From Actimicrobium sp047621345 (GTDB taxonomy: Bacteria > Pseudomonadota > Gammaproteobacteria > Burkholderiales > Burkholderiaceae_D), in contig JBLHLW010000005.1 of assembly GCA_047621345.1 (NCBI GenBank), positions 29,125-93,124 on the forward strand: a stretch of 64,000 nucleotides of DNA, written 5' to 3'. Below are positions 44,266-53,968 of the stretch, one piece after another. The notes under the pieces were generated by a model. That model did no database searches, was not told the DNA's origin, and worked only from the letters and a program-made list of their open reading frames with translations. Made by a program: the position numbers and the translations under genes. The first letter of the stretch is position 1; every line of letters begins with the position of its first letter.

Positions 44266-45579
44266 ATGGCTTTTCTTCAAGATAAACTGGTTGAAAGAAA
44301 TCGATCTCGAGAGAATTTTGGTGAGTATTGCGGACTGGTGCGGGTTGCGCAGCTTCGGCGTGGCAGTGATGTCAGCGTGGTATCGTGCGACTTCCCTTTT
44401 TTAGCGAGATCGCCCTTGACCCCAACCCCAAAACGCTTGCTGCTGGTCGGCGGCGGCCACGCGCATCTGTTCGTGCTGGAAGCCTTGTGCAAGCAATCGG
44501 CCGACGTGCGGGCCCGACTCGATGTGACGTTGCTCAGCCGTGAGCTTGATACCCCTTACTCTGGCATGTTGCCCGGTTTGGTCGCCGGCCACTACCGTAC
44601 GATGGAGTGCCATGTTGATCTGCGTGCGCTGACCGCCGCTGCCGGGGTGCGACTGGTGCAGGCGACCGTCGAGCGGCTTGATCTGACCAGTAACCGGGCT
44701 TATACGGACGAAGGCATCTGGGAGTTCGATCTGGTCTCGCTCGATGTCGGCTCGACACCACCCGTCGATGGCATCCCCGGTGCCGCCGGGACTGGTTTGG
44801 CAGTCAAGCCGATTGACCACTTCCTGCAGCAGTGGAATGCGCTACAAAGCCGGATTGATCAATTGGTCCGACCGGTGCATATGGTGATGGTGGGCGGTGG
44901 TGCCGGGGGCGTCGAGCTGGTATTGGCGATGTCCTATCGTTTGCGCGCGCACCATGATCGGGTCAAGTGGTCGCTGGTCAGTCGCGGCGAGCTGTTGCCC
45001 GGTTATCCGCGCCGTGCGGCGCGGTTGATGGCGGCGCGGCTGACTGCTGCCGGCGTGGCGATACGCACCGGCAGCGCGATCGCACGGGTCGAAGCCGATC
45101 ACCTGGTATTCGCCGATGGCAGCATTGCGGCTTGCGACCAGGTGCTTTGGGCCACTGGATCGGCGGCGCAGCAATGGCCATCCGCAGCCGGTTTGGCCTG
45201 CGTCGACGAGGGTTTCATCAGCATCAATTCATATTTGCAATCGGTCAGTCATCCGCAGGTGTTTGCCGCCGGCGACATGGCGACCGACATCGCGCAGCGG
45301 CGCCCAAAGGCCGGTGTGTTTGCGGTACGGCAAGGTCCGTTGCTGGCAGAAAATTTGTTGCGTCATGCCAGTGGCCAGCCATTGCGACCGTATCGTGCTC
45401 AGCGCCATTATTTGTCGCTGTTGTCCGGTGGTGGCCAGCATGCCGTGGCGTCCTGGTATGGCCTGGTCTGGCAGGGTGGCTGGGTTTGGCAGTGGAAAAA
45501 TCGGATCGACCGGCGGTTCATGCAGCGTTTCAGTCGTCCCTTTGAATCAAATGGTAAAAATCCGCCTCCGGGAAGGTAG
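44266..45579 (+). CDS. FAD-dependent pyridine nucleotide-disulfide oxidoreductase
   Basis: Up to 437 residues. Homology begins near residue 56 (KRLLLVGGGHAHLFVLEAL), so the real start may be the TTG at 44416 or another codon between 44266 and 44416; none has a strong ribosome-binding site. The GGGHAH Rossmann variant, the TPYSGMLPGLVAGHY segment, a second nucleotide site (MVGGGAGGVELVLAM) and FAAGDMATD near the C-terminus match type II NADH-dehydrogenase-like enzymes related to the oxidoreductase domain sometimes fused to SelD. No redox-active Cys pair is seen. Electron acceptor unknown. Confidence 0.75.
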   Translation: MAFLQDKLVERNRSRENFGEYCGLVRVAQLRRGSDVSVVSCDFPFLARSPLTPTPKRLLLVGGGHAHLFVLEALCKQSADVRARLDVTLLSRELDTPYSGMLPGLVAGHYRTMECHVDLRALTAAAGVRLVQATVERLDLTSNRAYTDEGIWEFDLVSLDVGSTPPVDGIPGAAGTGLAVKPIDHFLQQWNALQSRIDQLVRPVHMVMVGGGAGGVELVLAMSYRLRAHHDRVKWSLVSRGELLPGYPRRAARLMAARLTAAGVAIRTGSAIARVEADHLVFADGSIAACDQVLWATGSAAQQWPSAAGLACVDEGFISINSYLQSVSHPQVFAAGDMATDIAQRRPKAGVFAVRQGPLLAENLLRHASGQPLRPYRAQRHYLSLLSGGGQHAVASWYGLVWQGGWVWQWKNRIDRRFMQRFSRPFESNGKNPPPGR

Positions 45580-45615
45580 AATCACGCGCGCCACGAACTC
45601 TCCAGAAAGTATTCC

Positions 45616-46287
45616 ATGACAAATCCCATCAAGAGCAGCGACGCACTGGAGCATTTGTTCCAGAACAATCGCGGCTGGGCTGCGTCGATGATCGACCAGG
45701 ATCCTGATTTTTTTCGCAAGCTGGCGGCTCAGCAGTCGCCCAGCTATCTCTGGATCGGTTGTTCCGACAGCCGCGTGCCTGCCAGTGAGATCGTTGATCT
45801 GTTGCCGGGAGAATTGTTCGTCCACCGTAATATCGCCAACGTGGTGTGCCACTCGGACCTGAACTGTCTGTCGGTCTTGCAGTTTGCCATCGATGTGCTG
45901 AAGGTCAAGCACGTGATCGTCACTGGTCATTACGGCTGTTCCGGCGTGCATGCGGCGATGACCGGGCGACGCGTCGGTCTGGCCGATAACTGGCTGCGCC
46001 ACGTGCAGGACGTGCATCAAAAACACGAGCGTTATTTCGGCGACGTGATCCCGAAAGGTGAGCAACTTGATCGCCTGTGCGAACTCAATGTGATCGAACA
46101 GGTGGGCAATGTCTGCCAGACCACACTGGTGCAGGATGCGTGGGAGCGCGGCCAGGACCTGACCATTCACAGCTGGATTTATGGCATCAAGGATGGTCTG
46201 CTGCGTGACCTCGGTGTCACTGTCAGCAACGCGGAAGAACTGGCCGTCAGAATGCCTGCCAGCCTGGCAAGGTACGAACTGCCGTAG
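45616..46287 (+). CDS. can: beta-class carbonic anhydrase
   Basis: 223 residues. Zinc ligands and catalytic dyad are in IGCSDSRVPA (Cys, Asp, Arg) and HYGCSGVHAAM (His, Cys), with FVHRNIAN between. Length and the NWLRHVQDVHQKHERYF segment fit the E. coli Can group. It supplies bicarbonate in the cytoplasm. It starts 36 bases after the oxidoreductase. Confidence 0.95.
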   Translation: MTNPIKSSDALEHLFQNNRGWAASMIDQDPDFFRKLAAQQSPSYLWIGCSDSRVPASEIVDLLPGELFVHRNIANVVCHSDLNCLSVLQFAIDVLKVKHVIVTGHYGCSGVHAAMTGRRVGLADNWLRHVQDVHQKHERYFGDVIPKGEQLDRLCELNVIEQVGNVCQTTLVQDAWERGQDLTIHSWIYGIKDGLLRDLGVTVSNAEELAVRMPASLARYELP

Positions 46288-46403
46288 TGTTCGGCAGTGG
46301 TGTCGGGATCGCTACCATCGGTTGCGCGCGCCACGTTACAATGCGACGCCTGGCGGTTCACAAGACCGACTGCGCTCCCTCTATTTGATCGAACAGGCAC
46401 CCC

Positions 46404-47414
46404 ATGTTTGGATTTTTTTTGCGTCGCGCAGGATTGGTGATACCGACCTTTCTTGGCATCACGCTGCTGGTGTTTTCCCTGATCCACATGATTCCAGGCG
46501 ATGCTGTCGAAGCGATGTCCGGCGAACGCGGCATGGACGCGGCGCGCTATGCCCGCCTGCTGCATGAATTCGGGCTCGACCGACCGCTTTATGTGCAGTA
46601 CTTCGATTACCTGTGGCACGTTCTGCAAGGTGACCTTGGCCGGTCGATCACGACGCAGGAACCGGTGCTGCGTGAGTTTTTGACGCTGTTCCCGGCCACC
46701 ATTGAACTGTCGCTGTGCGCGATGCTGGTGGCGCTAGTCATCGGCGTACCGGCTGGTATGCTGGCGGCGCTCAAGCGCAATACGGTGCTCGATTACTCGG
46801 TGATGGGTGTCTCGCTGACTGGCTATTCGATGCCGGTATTCTGGTGGGCGCTGCTGCTGATCATGCTGTTTTCGGTCACGCTGGGCTGGACGCCGGTGTC
46901 GGGGCGCATCGATATCCTGTTTGACCTGCCATCAGTGACCGGCTTCATGCTGATAGATAGTCTGCTATCCGGCGAGCCGGGGGCGTTCAAATCGGCTGTC
47001 TCGCACTTGATCCTGCCGGCCATTGCGCTGGGCACGATCCCGCTGGCGGTAGTGGCGCGCATGACGCGCTCGTCGATGCTCGAAGTGCTGCGCGAAGATT
47101 ACGTCCGTACCGCGCGTGCCAAGGGCCTGTCGCGCTGGCGCGTGATCGGCGTGCATGCGCTGCGCAATGCGCTCATCCCGGTCATCACGGTGATCGGCTT
47201 GCAGGTTGGTACGCTGCTGGCCGGCGCGATCCTGACCGAGACAATTTTTTCCTGGCCGGGGATCGGCAAGTGGCTGGTCGAAGCCATCCGGCGGCGTGAT
47301 TATCCGGTAGTACAGGGCGGTATCTTGCTGTCGGCCACCATCATCATTTTGGTTAATCTGATTGTTGACGTGCTGTATGGCGTCATCAATCCACGCATTC
47401 GGCACGGTTCATGA
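46404..47414 (+). CDS. dipeptide/oligopeptide ABC transporter permease, DppB-like
   Basis: 336 residues. N-terminal LRRAGLVIPTFLGITLLVFSL and the IPGD motif, six membrane segments, and the EAA coupling loop (REDYVRTARAKGLSRWRV) are those of DppB/OppB permeases. Its stop overlaps the next start by four bases. First gene of a four-gene operon; no binding protein is encoded nearby. Confidence 0.92.
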   Translation: MFGFFLRRAGLVIPTFLGITLLVFSLIHMIPGDAVEAMSGERGMDAARYARLLHEFGLDRPLYVQYFDYLWHVLQGDLGRSITTQEPVLREFLTLFPATIELSLCAMLVALVIGVPAGMLAALKRNTVLDYSVMGVSLTGYSMPVFWWALLLIMLFSVTLGWTPVSGRIDILFDLPSVTGFMLIDSLLSGEPGAFKSAVSHLILPAIALGTIPLAVVARMTRSSMLEVLREDYVRTARAKGLSRWRVIGVHALRNALIPVITVIGLQVGTLLAGAILTETIFSWPGIGKWLVEAIRRRDYPVVQGGILLSATIIILVNLIVDVLYGVINPRIRHGS

Positions 47415-48313
47415 GCGCCGTGAGCGGCGTTGACCAAGTGCAGTCGCCGGTGCCGCCGCATCCGCTGCGCGAACTGTGGAATTACTTCAGCCAGAATCGC
47501 GGCGCCGTGATCGGGCTGGGGATCGTGATCCTGCTGGTACTCATTGCGCTATCGGCCAACCTGATCGCGCCGCACTCGCCAATCGAGCAATTCCGTGATG
47601 CCACGCTGGCGCCACCGATGTGGCAGGCAGGCGGCAGCAGCAAGTTCATTCTCGGTACCGATCCGGTCGGACGCGACATGTTGTCGCGGCTCATCCATGG
47701 CACGCGTTTGTCGCTGGTGATCGGGCTGGTGTCGGTCTCGCTGTCGCTGACGATCGGTGTGATCATCGGGCTGGTTGCCGGGTTCTTTCGCGGCGTGGTG
47801 GAAGTCGCGCTGATGCGCTTGATGGACATCATGCTGGCACTTCCTAGCCTATTACTGGCGGTGGCGGTGGTGGCCATCCTCGGGCCGGGCCTGATGAATG
47901 CGATGTACGCGATTGCCATCGTGATGCTGCCGCACTATGCACGCCAGACGCGTGCAGCCGTCATTGGCGAAATGCAAAAGGATTACGTCAATGCCTCGCG
48001 TATCGCCGGTGCCGGCACAGTGCGGCTGATGTTCAATTGCGTGCTGCCGAACTGCGCCGCACCGCTGATCGTGCAAGCGACGCTGGGATTTTCCAGTGCC
48101 ATTCTCGATGCTGCTGCACTCGGTTTCCTCGGACTCGGTGCGCAGCCACCGACTCCCGAGTGGGGCACGATGCTAGCCAGCGCACTGGAATTTATTCAGA
48201 GCGCATGGTGGGTCGTGACATTCCCGGGTCTGGCGATCCTGATCTCGGTACTGGCCTTCAATTTGATGGGCGACGGTTTGCGTGATGCGCTCGACCCGAA
48301 ACTGAAACGGTGA
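47411..48313 (+). CDS. dipeptide/oligopeptide ABC transporter permease, DppC-like
   Basis: 300 residues; translationally coupled to the previous gene. LGTDPVGRDMLSRLIHGTRLSL and the EAA loop (QKDYVNASRIAGAGTVRL) are the standard DppC/OppC features, with six membrane segments. It pairs with the DppB-like subunit to form the channel. Confidence 0.92.
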   Translation: MSAVSGVDQVQSPVPPHPLRELWNYFSQNRGAVIGLGIVILLVLIALSANLIAPHSPIEQFRDATLAPPMWQAGGSSKFILGTDPVGRDMLSRLIHGTRLSLVIGLVSVSLSLTIGVIIGLVAGFFRGVVEVALMRLMDIMLALPSLLLAVAVVAILGPGLMNAMYAIAIVMLPHYARQTRAAVIGEMQKDYVNASRIAGAGTVRLMFNCVLPNCAAPLIVQATLGFSSAILDAAALGFLGLGAQPPTPEWGTMLASALEFIQSAWWVVTFPGLAILISVLAFNLMGDGLRDALDPKLKR

Positions 48314-49326
48314 CCACGATGGCGCTTCTTGAATTGCATAATCTGCGGGTCGAATTCGGCGCAGAAAAATCTCCGTTCATCGCCGTCGATGGCCTCGACC
48401 TGACCATCGCCGAAGGCGAAGTCGTCGGTATCGTTGGCGAATCCGGCTCCGGTAAAAGCGTCACTTCACTGGCGTTGATGGGATTGATCGATTATCCGGG
48501 CCGGGTCAAGGCAACACGCATGGCCTACGATGGCCGTGAGATGCAGACCATGCCCGAGCACGAACGGCGTAGCCTGCTCGGCAAGGATATTGCGATGATC
48601 TTTCAGGATCCGATGACCAGTCTCAATCCGTGCTTCACGGTGGCGTATCAGCTGATCGAAACCTTGCGCGTGCACCAGCGCGGCAGCAAGGCGGTGATGC
48701 GTGCCAAGGCGCTTGAACTGCTGCAGCAAGTCGATATTCCCGATCCCGAACGCCGCCTCGATGCGTATCCGCATCAGCTCTCCGGTGGCATGAGCCAGCG
48801 TGTGATGGTGGCGATGGCGATTGCCTGTAATCCGCGTCTGTTGATCGCTGACGAGCCCACCACCGCGCTCGACGTCACGGTGCAATCGCAGATGCTGGAA
48901 TTGCTGCTGCAACTGCAGCGCGAGCGTGGCATGGCGCTGATGCTGATCACCCATGACCTGAGCGTGATCGCGCAAACTGCGCAGCGGGTCGTCGTCATGT
49001 ATGCCGGACAGGTCTTTGAGACTGGCCGCGTACCCGATATTTTCAGCGCGCCGCGCCATCCCTACACGCAAGCATTGCTGGCGGCGCTACCCGAACATAA
49101 TGTCGGCCGCACGCGTTTGCAGACCATTCCCGGTGTGGTGCCCGGTCAGTATGATCGGCCAGAGGGCTGTCTGCTCAGTCCGCGCTGCGCCTATGCAACC
49201 GCGTTGTGTCGTACGCAGCGTCCTGCGCTGAGCGGTCCGCCCGAGGCGCAAGTGCGCTGCCATTTTCCGCTCGACGCCAGCGGTCAGCCCACCAACAATT
49301 GGCATCAGGAAGAGGTCGCACGATGA
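48310..49326 (+). CDS. dipeptide/oligopeptide ABC transporter ATPase, DppD-like
   Basis: 338 residues from a GTG at 48310 overlapping the previous stop; an ATG three codons later is an alternative. Walker A GESGSGKSV, Q loop FQDPMTSLNPC, signature LSGGMSQR, Walker B LLIADEPTTALD. The C-terminal oligopeptide-transporter extension carries spaced Cys residues (GCLLSPRCAYATALC), which in this family can bind an iron-sulfur cluster. Confidence 0.92.
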   Translation: MTTMALLELHNLRVEFGAEKSPFIAVDGLDLTIAEGEVVGIVGESGSGKSVTSLALMGLIDYPGRVKATRMAYDGREMQTMPEHERRSLLGKDIAMIFQDPMTSLNPCFTVAYQLIETLRVHQRGSKAVMRAKALELLQQVDIPDPERRLDAYPHQLSGGMSQRVMVAMAIACNPRLLIADEPTTALDVTVQSQMLELLLQLQRERGMALMLITHDLSVIAQTAQRVVVMYAGQVFETGRVPDIFSAPRHPYTQALLAALPEHNVGRTRLQTIPGVVPGQYDRPEGCLLSPRCAYATALCRTQRPALSGPPEAQVRCHFPLDASGQPTNNWHQEEVAR

Positions 49327-50300
49327 CGGCTGCCGTAGCACTGCTCGAAGCAAAAAATCTGGCCAGATATTATCCGGTGTCGCAGGGTTTTCTGAGGCCA
49401 AAAGTGTGGGCTCGCGCGCTCGATGGGGTGTCCTTTACGCTGGAGGCTGGCAAGACGCTGGCCGTGGTCGGCGAATCCGGCTGCGGCAAGTCGACGCTGG
49501 CGCGCCAGATCACGATGATTGAACCGCCCAGTGGCGGCGAATTGTGGATGAATGGCGCCAACGTCGCCACGGCCGATCGCGCCACCCTCAAGCGTGTGCG
49601 TCCGCTGGTGCAGATGGTGTTTCAGAATCCTTACGCCAGCCTCAATCCGCGCAAAAAGGTTGGTGCGATGCTGGCCGAACCGCTCGAGATCAACACTCGC
49701 CTCGACAAGGCGCAACGGACCGACAAGGCACTGGCAATGATGCAGCAAGTCGGCTTGCGTCCCGAACATATCGGCCGGTATCCGCATATGTTTTCTGGTG
49801 GCCAACGTCAGCGCATTGCGATTGCACGCGCCTTGATGCTGGACCCGAAAGTGATTGTGGCCGATGAACCTGTGTCGGCACTCGACGTGTCGATTCAGGC
49901 GCAGGTGTTGAATTTACTGATGGATTTGCAGCAAGCCAGCGGCGTGGCTTATCTGTTCATTTCGCATAATCTGGCGGTGGTCGAGCATATCGCCGACGAC
50001 GTCATGGTGATGTATTTGGGAAAGGCCGTCGAGCATGGCAGCAAGACGCAAATTTTTTCCCGACCGCTGCATCCGTACACGCGGGCTTTGCTGGCCAGTA
50101 CGCCACGCATCGACCCGGCGCAGCGTCAGGAAAAAATCATCCTCACAGGGGAGTTGCCGTCACCGATAGCACCGCCGCCCGGCTGTGCATTTAATACCCG
50201 CTGTCCGTTCGCGCAAGAGCGTTGCCGCGTCGACGCGCCAGCACTAGTACCTTTTGAGGGGCGTCTGGTGGCTTGTCATCGGGTGGCCGAGATCAATTAG
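49323..50300 (+). CDS. dipeptide/oligopeptide ABC transporter ATPase, DppF-like
   Basis: 325 residues from the ATG at 49323, overlapping the previous stop by ATGA; the longer open frame is inside the upstream gene. Walker A GESGCGKST, Q loop FQNPYASLNPR, signature FSGGQRQR, Walker B VIVADEPVSALD, and the C-terminal Cys-bearing tail (GCAFNTRCPFAQERC). Second ATPase of the importer. Confidence 0.92.
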   Translation: MTAAVALLEAKNLARYYPVSQGFLRPKVWARALDGVSFTLEAGKTLAVVGESGCGKSTLARQITMIEPPSGGELWMNGANVATADRATLKRVRPLVQMVFQNPYASLNPRKKVGAMLAEPLEINTRLDKAQRTDKALAMMQQVGLRPEHIGRYPHMFSGGQRQRIAIARALMLDPKVIVADEPVSALDVSIQAQVLNLLMDLQQASGVAYLFISHNLAVVEHIADDVMVMYLGKAVEHGSKTQIFSRPLHPYTRALLASTPRIDPAQRQEKIILTGELPSPIAPPPGCAFNTRCPFAQERCRVDAPALVPFEGRLVACHRVAEIN

Positions 50301-50327
50301 CGGTGTGCCACTAGCGCATTGAGCTCA

Positions 50328-50597
50328 TCAAGGATGGTCGTCAAACAGATCGTCCTTGTCGGTTTTTCGCTCGCGCGCTTCTTCGATCATGCGGCGGTCC
50401 TTGATGCGCTTGCGGATGATGATCGCATGCTGTTCGGCGGTCATCGGCGGCGCGGTCATGATTTCCTTGAGCTGCGCCGTATTGGTGTAGTTGTTCTTAT
50501 TGAGATTGTTCAATTTAAAGACTCCATTGAAAGTCGATCTGCAATAATTGTCCGCTCTGATTTCGGCGGAAGACATGTCATCAACTTGCCCGACCAC
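50328..50597 (-). CDS. small hypothetical protein, highly charged C-terminus
   Basis: 89 residues. The last 45 residues (from MTAPPMTAEQH, IIIRKRIKDRRMIEEARERK to DDLFDDHP) look like a genuine amphipathic charged helix with an acidic tail; the first 45 are less protein-like, so the true start may be the internal Met. The rest of the 690 bases between the ABC operon and phaA holds no other clear gene. Family not recognised. Confidence 0.4.
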   Translation of the reverse strand: MVGQVDDMSSAEIRADNYCRSTFNGVFKLNNLNKNNYTNTAQLKEIMTAPPMTAEQHAIIIRKRIKDRRMIEEARERKTDKDDLFDDHP

Positions 50598-50988
50598 CCG
50601 TTTGCTTGGGTAACTTTTCGAACCGACCTATTCTGCCACAAAGTTCAACACCAATATGGTGACTTTCCCAAGTGACGATCGGTGGCTGGATTTTTTGCGA
50701 GCACGTGTGTCCTTCTGTCGTTGTGCGTTGCGCCATGCTGAGATCCATTGTCAAGATTAAGATTGTTTTTTGTAGCGCTGAAAATATGTTGCGCCGCACT
50801 TGATTGTCATCAAAAGAATTGCGTGCAATCTTCCGTCGTCTCCAGATTGTTCCACTAGGCGCCGGTTGTAAAATGCGTAATACTAGTTACGAATACGGAA
50901 ATAAAGGTAAGTTTCGGTTTGTCCGAGAACCCGATCGGTTCCGGTCATCCAGCAGAAACTGCCACCATCACCATCTTTGGAGAATTCA

Positions 50989-52164
50989 ATGAATGAAGTC
51001 GTCATCGTCGCAGCTCTCAGAACAGCAGTCGGTAAATTCGGCGGCACGCTGGCAAAAATTCCTGCCGTAGATTTGGGTGCCCATGTTATCAAGGGCTTGC
51101 TGGCACAGACCGGTATCGACCCGCGACTGGTCAGCGAAGTCATCATGGGGCAAGTGCTCGCCGCGGGTTGCGGACAGAATCCGGCCCGTCAGGCGCTCAT
51201 CCATGCTGGTCTGCCAGACATGGTGCCTGGCATGACCATCAACAAGGTGTGCGGTAGCGGCCTCAAGGCGACTCACCTCGCCACTCAGGCAATCCTTTGC
51301 GGCGACGCGGACATCATCATTGCTGGTGGCCAGGAAAACATGAGCGCTTCGCCGCACGTTCTCAATGGTTCACGCGACGGTTTCCGCATGGGCGATGCGA
51401 AACTGGTTGATACGATGATCGTCGATGGTCTGTGGGATGCATTCAACCAATACCACATGGGTACCACTGCCGAGAACGTCGCCAAGAAATACGACATCTC
51501 CCGCGCCGAGCAGGACGCCTTCGCCACCGCATCACAAAATAAAGCCGAGGCAGCCCAAAAAGCCGGTAAGTTCAAGGATGAAATCCTCGCCCTTGAAATC
51601 GCCAGCAAGAAAGGTAATTTTCAGTTCGATGCGGATGAGTACATCAAGGCAGGGACAACGCTTGAATCGCTTGCCGCCTTGCGTCCTGCCTTTGCCAAGG
51701 ACGGCACGGTCACCGCTGGTAATGCCTCCGGCCTCAATGACGGCGCTGCAGCCGTGATGATGATGACGGCTGCCAAAGCCAAGGAACTCGGACTGACGCC
51801 ACTGGCGCGGATCAAGGCCTACTCGTCGGCTGGTCTGGACCCGAGCATCATGGGCATGGGGCCTGTCCCCGCCGCCCAACTGTGCCTGAAAAAGGCCGGC
51901 TGGACGCATGCCGACCTCGATCTGATGGAAATCAATGAAGCCTTCGCGGCGCAAGCCATCGCAGTCAACAAACAGATGGGTTGGGATACCAGCAAGATCA
52001 ATGTCAACGGCGGCGCGATTGCGCTAGGTCATCCGATCGGTGCATCAGGTTGCCGTATTTTGGTCACACTGATCCACGAGATGATTCGTCGTGATGCCAA
52101 GCGTGGACTGGCCAGTCTGTGTATCGGCGGTGGCATGGGAGTGGCACTGGCAATCGAGCGTTAA
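50989..52164 (+). CDS. phaA: acetyl-CoA acetyltransferase (beta-ketothiolase)
   Basis: 391 residues from the ATG at 50989 after TTGGAGA. Thiolase catalytic residues: the acylated Cys in NKVCGSGLKATHLA (about residue 88), the His in EINEAFAAQA and GGAIALGHPIGASG, and the final Cys in SLCIGGGMG. It condenses two acetyl-CoA to acetoacetyl-CoA. Followed by phaB, so it most likely feeds polyhydroxybutyrate synthesis. phaC is not in this window. Confidence 0.93.
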   Translation: MNEVVIVAALRTAVGKFGGTLAKIPAVDLGAHVIKGLLAQTGIDPRLVSEVIMGQVLAAGCGQNPARQALIHAGLPDMVPGMTINKVCGSGLKATHLATQAILCGDADIIIAGGQENMSASPHVLNGSRDGFRMGDAKLVDTMIVDGLWDAFNQYHMGTTAENVAKKYDISRAEQDAFATASQNKAEAAQKAGKFKDEILALEIASKKGNFQFDADEYIKAGTTLESLAALRPAFAKDGTVTAGNASGLNDGAAAVMMMTAAKAKELGLTPLARIKAYSSAGLDPSIMGMGPVPAAQLCLKKAGWTHADLDLMEINEAFAAQAIAVNKQMGWDTSKINVNGGAIALGHPIGASGCRILVTLIHEMIRRDAKRGLASLCIGGGMGVALAIER

Positions 52165-52242
52165 GATTCCAGTCGGTAGCATTTCCTGTCAGTTACAATG
52201 TCGAACCTAATGGTTATAAATCACAAATAACAGGAGACAAAA

Positions 52243-52983
52243 ATGGCACGTGTAGCACTGGTTACTGGCGGTATGGGCGGGTTGGGCGAAGCTGTTTGCA
52301 TCAAGCTTGCAGCTCTGGGGTATCAGGTTGTGACAACCTATTCCCCCGGAAATACCAAATCGGTAGCTTGGCTGGCCGAGATGGAAAAGCTGGGTTACAA
52401 CTTCCGTGCTTATTCCTGCGATGTGGCGGATTACGATTCGGCAGCAGCCTGCGTTGCGTTGGTCGCAGCCGACATTGGCCCGATCGATGTACTGGTGAAT
52501 AACGCCGGTATTACGCGCGACATGACGTTCAAGAAAATGGATAAACCGAACTGGGATGCCGTGATCGGCACTAACCTCGATTCCGTTTTCAATATGACCA
52601 AGCCGGTGTGTGACGGCATGGTTGATCGCGGTTGGGGTCGCATCATTAATATCTCATCGGTCAATGGGCAGAAGGGCGCTTTCGGGCAAACCAACTATTC
52701 GGCCGCCAAGGCCGGCATGCATGGTTTTACCAAGGCGCTAGCACTTGAAGTGGCACGCAAGGGCGTCACTGTCAACACGATCTCGCCAGGTTATATCGGT
52801 ACCAAAATGGTGATGGCGATTCCGCAGGAAGTCCTCGACAGCAAGATCATTCCGCAAATTCCAATGGCGCGTTTGGGTAAGCCTGAGGAAGTTGCTGGGC
52901 TGGTTGCCTATCTGGCGTCGGACGAGGCTGCGTTTCTGACCGGAGCGAATATCGCCATCAATGGTGGACAGCACATGAGCTGA
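52243..52983 (+). CDS. phaB: acetoacetyl-CoA reductase
   Basis: 246 residues after AGGAGAC. Short-chain dehydrogenase with the cofactor motif VTGGMGGLGEAV, NNAGITRD, and the catalytic Ser, Tyr-x-x-x-Lys (ISSVNGQ, NYSAAKAG). The sequence KMDKPNWDAVIGTNLDSVFNMTK and the C-terminus are PhaB-like. It reduces acetoacetyl-CoA to (R)-3-hydroxybutyryl-CoA with NADPH. Ends at a strong terminator. Confidence 0.94.
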   Translation: MARVALVTGGMGGLGEAVCIKLAALGYQVVTTYSPGNTKSVAWLAEMEKLGYNFRAYSCDVADYDSAAACVALVAADIGPIDVLVNNAGITRDMTFKKMDKPNWDAVIGTNLDSVFNMTKPVCDGMVDRGWGRIINISSVNGQKGAFGQTNYSAAKAGMHGFTKALALEVARKGVTVNTISPGYIGTKMVMAIPQEVLDSKIIPQIPMARLGKPEEVAGLVAYLASDEAAFLTGANIAINGGQHMS

Positions 52984-52999
52984 TCTCTGATCGCCCACG

Positions 53000-53037
53000 A
53001 AAAAGGCGTCGCCCGGAAACGGAACGACGCCTTTTTT
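53000..53037. terminator. bidirectional terminator between phaB and the DsbA-like gene
   Basis: aaaaaggcgtcg / cgacgcctttttt stem, with A and T runs on opposite sides, between convergent genes. Confidence 0.9.
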
Positions 53038-53047
53038 ATTGGCTGAA

Positions 53048-53692
53048 TCAGGCGTGAGGCGCGTTGTCGACCAGCGTCTGCAATTGCTCGACCAGCGCCG
53101 GCATGCGCAAATAGCCGGAGGTGACCAAGTCGAGACGGCCATTGCGCTCCAACACCAGCATTGGAAATCCGTTAATTTTCCAGGCCTTGGTCTGGACGAA
53201 GTCAGCGTGTGTCGCGAGTACAATTTTCTCGGATGCCCACAGGGTTTCGAACGCCTCTGCCTCGGTCGGGATACCGGCGGTGGTCAGCGTCGTGCTGGCA
53301 ATATCGGCCAGTACGGCACCTTGAGTGACATCTCGACCATCGACATAAAACGCCTGCTGGATCGCATTGAACACAGCAAGCGAGGCATGGGGCGCCAGTG
53401 TGCGGGCGGCGACGACGGCGCGGCAAGCCGGTTCTGTGTTGTAGATGAAACCGGGTTGTTCGATCGCATGGTCGGAAAACGGCAAGCCGCTGGTCTCGTG
53501 GACTTTTTTCCAATGCGTCATCAGCTCGGTTTTCATTGAATCATCCATGCGGTCGCTGTTATAGGCGCGCAGGCCGCCGAGTACGATGTCGATGGACAGG
53601 CCGGGCAAGCCATCAAGCAAGGAGGTTAATTCCGGGCCGAATCCGTAACACCAGGAGCACATCGGATCAGCAATATAAATAAGGTTAGGCAT
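53048..53692 (-). CDS. DsbA-family protein, FrnE-like
   Basis: About 214 residues. Thioredoxin-fold DsbA protein without a signal peptide: IADPMCSWCYGFGP gives a CSWC redox motif at about residue 12, and the cis-Pro region is GFPMLVLE. Cytosolic members (FrnE-like) act as disulfide isomerases or 2-hydroxychromene-carboxylate-isomerase relatives. It is convergent with phaB and divergent from the bufferin genes across 280 bases. Confidence 0.85.
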   Translation of the reverse strand: MPNLIYIADPMCSWCYGFGPELTSLLDGLPGLSIDIVLGGLRAYNSDRMDDSMKTELMTHWKKVHETSGLPFSDHAIEQPGFIYNTEPACRAVVAARTLAPHASLAVFNAIQQAFYVDGRDVTQGAVLADIASTTLTTAGIPTEAEAFETLWASEKIVLATHADFVQTKAWKINGFPMLVLERNGRLDLVTSGYLRMPALVEQLQTLVDNAPHA

Positions 53693-53968
53693 CTCCAAGC
53701 TCTTTCAGAAGTGACGGTCCCTGAAGTGTAAGTGATGGTGCCTTCTCCGACAGAATAATTTGACGCAGGTTAAATTAACGTCGATGGCTTAATGTCTTTA
53801 TGGATGAGCGCCGTTGTCAGTGATTGATTTTTGGACTAGCGGTCGGCTAGTATCGCTGTGCTTCACTATTGCGCTCTTCGGGTGTAAGTAATGGAACGCT
53901 CTACGCGACTACATTCTAGTTTCACCGTAAGCCATGTAAAAAACCCTCCACCGTTTAAGGAAATAATC

